DNA of 10,454 nt from an uncultured Solirubrobacteraceae bacterium (GTDB lineage Bacteria > Actinomycetota > Thermoleophilia > Solirubrobacterales > Solirubrobacteraceae). This document shows positions 5,989 through 10,454 of the stretch, piece after piece. The position numbers and the translations under genes were made by a program. Positions within the stretch are counted from its first letter, which is position 1, and every line of letters starts with the position of its first letter. The DNA lies in contig CADCVT010000113.1 of NCBI GenBank assembly GCA_902806215.1, positions 1 to 10,454 on the forward strand. The letters are read 5' to 3'. The notes below the pieces were generated by a model. That model saw nothing but the letters and a program-made list of their open reading frames with translations. It did not search any database and was not told the DNA's origin.

Positions 5989-6576
5989 CTAGGTCAGTCC
6001 ACGCGTGATGACGAAGACGCCGAACGCCGCGATGAGCACGCCCGCGACGACGCTCGCGCCGCGCAGGACCCGCGGGCGCAGCCGCCGGCCGAGCAGCGTC
6101 GCCGCGGTCGCGAGGATCGTGAACCACGTCAGCGTCCCGAGCGACACCGACAGCGGCAGGACGGTCGCGGTCTCGGTCCTCGAGACGCCGAGCTCGGGGA
6201 CGACGGCGGTGAACGCGGCGGCCCACGAGACGATCGTCAGCGGGTTGGCGAGCGTCGCCGCGACCGAGACGCCGAGCCCACGGCGGAACGTCGACAGGGC
6301 GATCGCGTCGCCGCCGGCGAGCCTGATCATCCCGAGGCCGATCACGACGAGCGCGACGCCGCCGACGACCTGCAGCTCGTCGCCGGGGAGCAGCGCGGCG
6401 AGGCCGAGCCCGGCGAGCAGCGCGTAGAGGCCGTCGACGAACGCCACGCCGACGGCGACGCCGAGCGCGGGCGCGAAGCCGTGGTGCAGACCGGACGTCA
6501 GCGCCAGGACGGAGATCGGTCCGAACCCGGCCGCCACCGCGAAGCCGAGCGCGAACCCGGCGAGCACGGTGTCCAC
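5989..6576 (-). CDS. LysE/RhtB-family amino-acid exporter
   Basis: A 195-aa integral membrane protein with six hydrophobic segments at about residues 4-30, 36-62, 68-88, 101-126, 137-162 and 170-194, the usual size and topology of the LysE/RhtB superfamily. Family marks include the GFGPISVLAL stretch in segment 1 and ANPLTIVSW in segment 4 (NP is kept where many members have NPK). These proteins export amino acids or related compounds by exchange with protons. The start is GTG 6576, 12 bp after the aminotransferase stop, with only a weak ribosome site, so it is probably the last gene of that operon. An exported product or substrate of the aminotransferase is a reasonable guess; the sequence does not show which. 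Confidence 0.9.
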   Translation of the reverse strand: MDTVLAGFALGFAVAAGFGPISVLALTSGLHHGFAPALGVAVGVAFVDGLYALLAGLGLAALLPGDELQVVGGVALVVIGLGMIRLAGGDAIALSTFRRGLGVSVAATLANPLTIVSWAAAFTAVVPELGVSRTETATVLPLSVSLGTLTWFTILATAATLLGRRLRPRVLRGASVVAGVLIAAFGVFVITRGLT

Positions 6577-6588
6577 GGGCCGTGCTCG

Positions 6589-7701
6589 CTAGACCGCGGC
6601 GCTCTTCTGCTGGGCGCGGTACGCCTCGGCGAGGCGCGCGACGCCCTCGTCGATCTGGTCGACGGTGACGCCGGAGTACGCCAGGCGCAGCGCGTTCTGG
6701 CCGCCGTCGAGCAGGAAGTCGGTGCCCTTGACGAACGCCACGCCGCGCTCCTTGGCGGCGGTGAAGACGGCGTCGACGTCGGTGCCCTCGGGGAGCTCGA
6801 CCCACATGAAGTAGCCGCCCTCGGGCGGGGTGAACGTCGCGTCGGGGATCTCGCGGGTGAGCGCCTCGGCGAGCTTCTCGACGCGCTCGGCCAGGGCGTT
6901 CTTGACCGTTTCGATCGAGGTGCGGATCCGGCCCGACGCGCAGAACTCGTAGACGATCGACTGGGCGACCATGTTCGGCGAGATGTAGGTGTTCGTCGCG
7001 CGCTTGACGATCTTCGCGATGAGCTCGGGCTGGGCGACGAGGTACCCGACGCGAATGCCGGGGCAGACGGTCTTCGAGAAGGACGAGGCGTAGACGACGC
7101 GGTGGTCGCGAGCCATCTCGAGCATCGTCGGCAGCGTCTCGCCGGAGAAGCGCAGCGCGACGTACGGGTCGTCCTCGAAGATCGTGAACTCGTGGTCGCC
7201 GGCGAGGTGCAGCAGGCGCTCGCGCTTGGCGCGCGAGAGCGTGTAGCCGGCGGGGTTCTGGAAGTTGGGGATGATGTGCGCGAGCTTCGGGCGCGCGCCC
7301 TCGCGCAGCACCGACTCGAGCTCGTCGGTCGAGATGCCGTCGGCCTCGAGCGCGATCGGGCGGATGTCGCCGCGGCGCTCGCGCAGGCCGAGCAGCGTGC
7401 GGTCGTAGGTCGGCTTCTCGACGATGACGCCGTCGCCGTCCTTGACGAGCTCGTCGAACAGGAACGCGTCGGCCTGCATCGAGCCGTTCGTGACGATCAC
7501 GTGGTCGGCGCTGACCCCGTGCTGCTCGGCGATCCACTCGCGCAGCGGGACGTAGCCGATCGCGGTGCCGTAGGCGGTCGTGCCGCCGGGGTCGCGCTCG
7601 AACGCCTTCGCCGCGCATTCACGCAGGCCCTCGACGTCGACGATGTCGAGGGAGGGTGCTCCACGGGCGAACGAGATCGTGTCGGCCATCGGGGCGGTCA
7701 C
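6589..7701 (-). CDS. PLP-dependent class I/II aminotransferase (2-aminoadipate/aromatic type)
   Basis: A 370-aa fold-type I aminotransferase. Visible active-site elements: Y44 near the N-terminal segment, NGSMQA (72-77) binding the cofactor phosphate, NFQNPAG (146-152) with N149, EDDPY (176-180) with D177 and Y180, SSFSKT (206-211) with the Schiff-base lysine K210, R217 in GIRVGY, and R339 (LRLAYS) for the substrate carboxylate. The NFQNPAG/EDDPY signature is that of the LysN/Aro8/MocR-like branch (2-aminoadipate, aromatic or branched-chain substrates); it has no GntR DNA-binding domain, so it is an enzyme rather than a MocR regulator. GTG 7701 overlaps the upstream stop as GTGA with GGAG close by; ATG 7689 (codon 5) is the alternative. 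It is co-transcribed with a LysE-type exporter. The exact substrate cannot be read from the sequence. Confidence 0.93.
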   Translation of the reverse strand: MTAPMADTISFARGAPSLDIVDVEGLRECAAKAFERDPGGTTAYGTAIGYVPLREWIAEQHGVSADHVIVTNGSMQADAFLFDELVKDGDGVIVEKPTYDRTLLGLRERRGDIRPIALEADGISTDELESVLREGARPKLAHIIPNFQNPAGYTLSRAKRERLLHLAGDHEFTIFEDDPYVALRFSGETLPTMLEMARDHRVVYASSFSKTVCPGIRVGYLVAQPELIAKIVKRATNTYISPNMVAQSIVYEFCASGRIRTSIETVKNALAERVEKLAEALTREIPDATFTPPEGGYFMWVELPEGTDVDAVFTAAKERGVAFVKGTDFLLDGGQNALRLAYSGVTVDQIDEGVARLAEAYRAQQKSAAV

Positions 7702-7943
7702 TCTACTCCGACGTCGCGGACCTCGACGCCCCGGGATTCGAACCGCGGCTCCACCGGGTGCGGGACGCCGGCGTCGCGCGCCGCGCGCTCGGCCGCGGCG
7801 CCGAGCGCGGCTACGAGGTCGTCGAGCTGTCGCTTGACCTCGACCGCCTCGGCGAAGTGGCGCTCCACGGTCTCGGCCGTCGCGAGGAGGCGGCCGTGCA
7901 TCTCACGCAGCCTGGCGGCGTCATGCTCCGGTTCCGGGTGCAC
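7698..7943 (-). CDS. Short helical hypothetical protein
   Basis: An 81-aa protein, mostly one long amphipathic, coiled-coil-prone helix (about residues 8-58: RLREMHGRLLATAETVERH, then AVEVKRQLDDLVAALGAAAERAA) followed by a short tail. I do not recognise a family. The frame starts at GTG 7943, overlapping the upstream gene by 23 nt; ATG 7901 (codon 15) would leave a 19-nt gap and is a possible alternative, and neither has a strong ribosome site. Its stop overlaps the aminotransferase GTG by 4 nt, a typical translational-coupling arrangement, which argues that it is a real gene. With the preceding coiled-coil protein it may form a pair, but that is inference. Confidence 0.6.
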   Translation of the reverse strand: MHPEPEHDAARLREMHGRLLATAETVERHFAEAVEVKRQLDDLVAALGAAAERAARDAGVPHPVEPRFESRGVEVRDVGVE

Positions 7944-8490
7944 TGCGGCCGAGGCTATCGACCTCGATCGATAAGCGACCCTCGCGGGCCTCGATCAGCG
8001 CGATCGGTGCCCGCAACGTGCGGCGAAGCTCCTCGACGAGCGCGACCGGTCGGGTCAGCGTGAGGTCGAGCGCGGCGCTTCCGCCTGCGAACGCGCGCAG
8101 GTCGACCGCTCCGACGCCGGGGATCTCCGTGAGCGCCTGGCCGAGCCGGCACAGCGTCCGGAAGTCGACCGCGGCGTCGACGGCGACGTCGCCGGTGAAG
8201 ACGTAGCCGGCGGCGGTCGGGGGCCCGCGAAGCTCGGAGACGATCCGGTCGAACGAGGCGACCATGCGCCGCAGGTCCTCCCCGAACGCGTCGAGCGGAT
8301 CGGCCGGATCCGGAGGGCGCCGGAGCGCTTGTGCGGGGACTGTCCCCTCACGAAGTGGAGCTTGTGCGGGGACTGTCCCCTCACGAAGTGGACTTTGTGC
8401 GGGGACTGTCCCCCCTTCGGCCAGGTCGGTCTGGAGCGCGCGCAGGCGCTGCTCGAGCCCGGCCAGCATCGTCTCGACGTCGTCGGCCAT
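7921..8490 (-). CDS. Hypothetical protein: coiled coil, REP-encoded linker, alpha/beta domain
   Basis: A 189-aa protein. Residues 1-25 form a short coiled coil (ETMLAGLEQRLRALQTDLAE). Residues 27-58 are three tandem 11-residue units of the type GTVPAQxPLRE, encoded by 33-bp palindromic DNA repeats. Residues 63-90 form a second helix (DAFGEDLRRMVASFDRIV). The rest (about 93-178) alternates strands and helices: FRTLCRLGQALTEIPGVGAV, then DLRAFAGGSAALDLTLTRPV and LRAPIALIEAREGRLSIEV. This last pattern, 'AL-x-x-(I/L)PGV-x-x-V ... F-x-G-x-A-x-L', resembles a small domain I recall from uncharacterised actinobacterial proteins; no function is known to me. ATG 8490 has AGAGG 8 nt upstream. It is the first gene of the block that ends with the LysE-type exporter. 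The repeats look like an in-frame insertion into an existing linker. Confidence 0.7.
   Translation of the reverse strand: MADDVETMLAGLEQRLRALQTDLAEGGTVPAQSPLREGTVPAQAPLREGTVPAQALRRPPDPADPLDAFGEDLRRMVASFDRIVSELRGPPTAAGYVFTGDVAVDAAVDFRTLCRLGQALTEIPGVGAVDLRAFAGGSAALDLTLTRPVALVEELRRTLRAPIALIEAREGRLSIEVDSLGRSAPGTGA
8328..8420. repeat. Three tandem 33-bp REP-like palindromic repeats inside a gene
   Basis: The palindrome GGGGACTGTCCCC recurs at 8335-8347, 8368-8380 and 8401-8413, exactly 33 bp apart. Units 8328-8360 and 8361-8393 are identical except for the last base; the third (from 8394) diverges after the second arm. Each unit can fold further: GTG pairs with CAC around a C/T mismatch, and CTT with AAG, giving about 12 bp in total. 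A period of 33 keeps the host frame, adding 11 residues per copy. The form resembles REP/RAYT-type mobile repeats; no transposase is in the window. Confidence 0.85.
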
Positions 8491-8537
8491 CCGACGAACC
8501 TCTTTCCCCGCCGCGCCGCGATCTCCCGCTTAAACAC

Positions 8538-8564
8538 GACTGCCGGCCCAGGGGGCCGGCAGTC
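8538..8564 (-). terminator. Perfect 12-bp hairpin with short T-run (terminator or attenuator)
   Basis: The arm GACTGCCGGCCC is perfectly complementary to the second arm, with a 3-nt loop. On the minus strand it is followed by GTGTTTAAG, a short T-run, so it could terminate transcription coming from sucD or from the structured region at 8568-8695. It ends 48 nt before the ATG of the next gene, so it could also act as an attenuator in that gene's leader. On the plus strand no T-run follows. Confidence 0.6.
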
Positions 8565-8567
8565 GAT

Positions 8568-8695
8568 GCCTTCGGCGCTCGGCGCCCGTCCCGGAGATGC
8601 CGGACCTCCGTCGCCTCAGACCGTTGCGCACCACCGTGGTGCGCTCTGCCGCGACACTAACCGGCGCTTGAGCCGAAGGCGAGCAACTGGACGGG
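8568..8695 (-). ncRNA. Candidate structured RNA or leader (nested stems, possible pseudoknot)
   Basis: Within the 222-bp gap between sucD and the next gene the sequence folds into a nested rod. GCCTTCGGC (8568-8576) pairs with GCCGAAGGC (8672-8680); GCGCC (8582-8586) with GGCGC (8663-8667); TCGC (8611-8614) with GCGA (8651-8654); CAGA (8617-8620) with TCTG (8645-8648); GCGCACCAC (8626-8634) with GTGGTGCGC (8636-8644). A side hairpin CGGAG (8592-8596)/CTCCG (8606-8610) fits inside. In addition CCCGTCC (8585-8591) is complementary to GGACGGG (8689-8695), outside the main stem, a possible pseudoknot that competes for 8585-8586. Strand is a guess: both neighbours and the terminator-like hairpin favour minus. 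It matches no riboswitch class, SRP, tmRNA or RNase P consensus that I know. Confidence 0.35.
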
Positions 8696-8712
8696 TGTTC
8701 TAGCTAGGACGA

Positions 8713-9588
8713 CTAGGCGCCCAGGATCTCCACTGCTATCTCGGCGACCTGCGTCGGCGTGCGGCCGACCTTGACGCCCTTGGCCTCGAGCGCCTCGGCC
8801 TTCGCGGCCGCGGTGCCCTTCGAGCCCGAGACGATCGCGCCGGCGTGGCCCATCGTCTTGCCCGGAGGCGCCGTGAAACCCGCGATGTACGCGACGACCG
8901 GCTTCTTGACGTGGTCGGCGATGTACTCCGCCGCCTCCTCCTCGGCCGAGCCGCCGATCTCGCCGCTCATGACGATGAGCTCGGTCTCGGGATCGGCCTC
9001 GAACAGCGCGATGATGTCGATGAACGACGAGCCCGGGACGGGGTCGCCGCCGATGCCGACGATCGACGAGTTGCCGAACCCGCGCTGGGCCAGCTCGTTG
9101 CCGATCTGGTAGGTCAGCGTGCCCGAGCGCGAGACGACGCCGACGTTGCCCTCCTTGAAGAAGGCGGCCGGGATGATCCCGACGTTCGCCTTGCCCGGGG
9201 AGAGCGCGCCCGGGCAGTTCGGCCCGATGTGCGTGATGTCGCCGATCGTCTGCAGGTGCGCGTAGACGCGGAGCTCGTCGTGGGCCGGGATGCCCTCGGT
9301 GATCGTGATGATCGTCTTGATCTGAGCGTCCGCCGCTTCGAGGATCGAGTCCGCCGCGAAGCGCGGCGGCACGAAGATCATCGCGGTGTTCGCGCCACTC
9401 TTCTGCACGGCGTCGTGGAACGTGTTGAACACCGGGACGCCCTCGACGTCCTGGCCGCCCTTGCCCGGCGTGACGCCGGAGACGACGTCCGTGCCGTAGC
9501 GGCGGTTGTTCATCGCGTGGAACGTGCCCTCACGGCCGGTGATGCCGGAGACGCACAGCTTGGTCTCGTTGCCGACGACGATGCTCAT
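8713..9588 (-). CDS. sucD: Succinyl-CoA ligase (ADP/GDP-forming) alpha subunit
   Basis: A 291-aa protein, full length for SucD, the CoA-binding, phosphohistidine-carrying subunit of succinyl-CoA synthetase; with the beta subunit it converts succinyl-CoA and NDP to succinate and NTP in the TCA cycle, in the cytoplasm. The N-terminal Rossmann CoA-binding domain has CVSGITGREGTFHA (12-25) and VTPGKGG (39-45); GPNCPG is near 123; the active-site His is H248 in MGHAGAIVSGS. No gaps or odd residues. The ATG overlaps the sucC stop as ATGA, so the subunits are translationally coupled. A 222-bp gap with strong hairpins follows its stop. Confidence 0.98.
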   Translation of the reverse strand: MSIVVGNETKLCVSGITGREGTFHAMNNRRYGTDVVSGVTPGKGGQDVEGVPVFNTFHDAVQKSGANTAMIFVPPRFAADSILEAADAQIKTIITITEGIPAHDELRVYAHLQTIGDITHIGPNCPGALSPGKANVGIIPAAFFKEGNVGVVSRSGTLTYQIGNELAQRGFGNSSIVGIGGDPVPGSSFIDIIALFEADPETELIVMSGEIGGSAEEEAAEYIADHVKKPVVAYIAGFTAPPGKTMGHAGAIVSGSKGTAAAKAEALEAKGVKVGRTPTQVAEIAVEILGA

Positions 9589-10454
9589 GCCTTTGCCAGC
9601 TCCACGACCTTCTGGGCCGCCTCGTCCATCGTGGAGGCCGTGTGCACGTTCGGGAGGTTCGCGTCAGCGAGGATCTTCCGGCCCTCCTTGTCGTTCGTGC
9701 CGTCCAGGCGGACGACGAACGGCACCGTCGGCTTGACCTGCGCGAACGCGGCGACGAGCCCGTTGGCGACCTCGTCGCCGCGGGTGATGCCGCCGAAGAT
9801 GTTGAACAGGACGGCCTTGACGTTCGGGTTGGAGAGGATGACCTCCACCGCGCTCGTGATGGCCTCGGCCTTCGATCCGCCACCGGCGTCGAGGAAGTTC
9901 GCCGGCGAGCCGCCGTACTGGGCGACGACGTCGAGCGTCGACATGACGAGCCCGGCGCCGTTGCCGAGGATGCCGATGTCGCCGTCGAGCTTCACGTACG
10001 TGAGGTCGCGCTCGCGGGCCATCTTCTCCTGCGGGTCCTCGTTGGCCGTGTCGCGCAGGGCCTCGTGATCGGGGTGGCGGTAGGCCGCGTTCGCGTCGAG
10101 CGTCACCTTGGCGTCGAGCGCGGCGACCTTGCGGTCCTTGGTGACGATGAGCGGGTTGACCTCGACGAGCGTCGCGTCCTCGGACACGAACGCGTCGTAG
10201 AGCTTCTCGAGCAGCGCGCCGAGCAGGCCGACGACATCGTCGGCGACGCCGGCCTCGAACGCGAGGCGACGGGCGTGGAACGCCTGGAAGCCGAGGAGCG
10301 GATCGACGTGCAGCTTCGCGATCGCGTTCGGATCGCGCTCGGCGACCTCCTCGATGTCCATGCCGCCCTGCGTCGACAGCATGAACAGCGGCGCCTTCGC
10401 CGAGCGGTCGAACACGATCGACGCGTAGTACTCCTCGTCGATCTCGCTCGCCGC
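9585..10454 (-). CDS. sucC: Succinyl-CoA ligase beta subunit, partial (N-terminus beyond right edge)
   Basis: An open frame of 289 codons plus stop with no start in the window; the first residues seen, EIDEEYYASIVFDRS, correspond to about residue 100 of SucC, so roughly the first quarter (much of the ATP-grasp domain) is missing. The visible part has GGMDIEEVAE (about 30-40 of this fragment), the Mg/nucleotide-contacting LVEVNPLIVT, LDAKVTLDANAAYRH, the GNGAGLVMSTLD loop, and the C-terminal ligase domain with NFLDAGGGSKAE and FNIFGGITRGDEVA, where the phosphohistidine of SucD is met. The M at 10415 is only an internal GTG and is not the start. It precedes and overlaps sucD by 4 nt in one operon. 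Confidence 0.97.
   Translation of the reverse strand, partial: AASEIDEEYYASIVFDRSAKAPLFMLSTQGGMDIEEVAERDPNAIAKLHVDPLLGFQAFHARRLAFEAGVADDVVGLLGALLEKLYDAFVSEDATLVEVNPLIVTKDRKVAALDAKVTLDANAAYRHPDHEALRDTANEDPQEKMARERDLTYVKLDGDIGILGNGAGLVMSTLDVVAQYGGSPANFLDAGGGSKAEAITSAVEVILSNPNVKAVLFNIFGGITRGDEVANGLVAAFAQVKPTVPFVVRLDGTNDKEGRKILADANLPNVHTASTMDEAAQKVVELAKA

Noticed and set aside
4897..7974. 1025-codon plus-strand open frame
   Set aside because: Only its part from 4945 to about 5390 makes a sensible protein; the rest is the shadow of the Ig-like region in another frame and of the LysE-type and aminotransferase genes on the other strand.
8328..8420. CRISPR array
   Set aside because: The repeats are directly adjacent 33-bp units with no variable spacers, only three copies, inside a reading frame, and no cas genes are present.
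8055..8537. 160-codon minus frame with GQSPHK repeats
   Set aside because: It reads the same 33-bp repeats in a different frame but lacks domain-like sequence elsewhere; the 189-aa frame has a ribosome site and a plausible alpha/beta domain.
8621..8700. tRNA or T-box in the sucD-downstream gap
   Set aside because: No cloverleaf, no T-loop consensus and no complete T-box sequence; GGTGG within the hairpin is only a partial resemblance.

Overview
The window comes from a very GC-rich, actinobacterial-type genome. The closest fit I can argue for is the class Thermoleophilia (Solirubrobacter/Conexibacter-like). The grounds are the strongly G/C third-position bias, GTG starts, several apparently leaderless genes, a sigma factor followed by a membrane-anchored propeller protein, and a secreted protein carrying a 'C-S-x-D-G-G ... 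P-C ... D-x-A-G-N' Ig-like module. This placement rests on remembered family traits, not on a database search.

Layout. (A) 1-1236, minus: an ECF-type sigma factor and, just downstream, a single-pass membrane protein with PD40/WD40-like blades that runs off the left edge. (B) 1354-3878, minus: an SDR oxidoreductase, an SMP-30/gluconolactonase-like protein and an ATP-dependent DNA ligase, tightly packed (3- and 17-bp gaps). (C) 3918-4893, plus: a MntR/DtxR-family metalloregulator, divergent from the SDR across a 39-bp gap in which both genes have a TAGGxT -10-like box 7-8 nt before the ATG, then a small conserved-looking protein. (D) 4945-5935, plus: a secreted protein whose frame changes near 5390-5402, then a hairpin between converging genes. 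(E) 5989-8490, minus: a LysE-type exporter, a class I/II PLP aminotransferase, a short helical protein, and a protein with a coiled coil and an alpha/beta domain whose linker is encoded by three 33-bp REP-like palindromic repeats. (F) 8491-8712: no gene, but dense RNA-like structure. (G) 8713-10454, minus: sucD and most of sucC (succinyl-CoA ligase), overlapping by 4 bp.

How the genes fit together. Most are housekeeping or ordinary accessory genes. sucCD is a TCA-cycle pair. Block E looks like an amino-acid transamination and export operon (GTGA overlap between the 81-aa gene and the aminotransferase; 12 bp before the exporter). Block A looks like a sigma factor with a membrane sensor or effector. 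The parts least explained by known families are the palindromic nested structure at 8538-8695, with a possible pseudoknot and terminator-like hairpin in front of block E, and the REP-like array inside a reading frame. I saw no CRISPR, tRNA, rRNA, transposase or phage genes.
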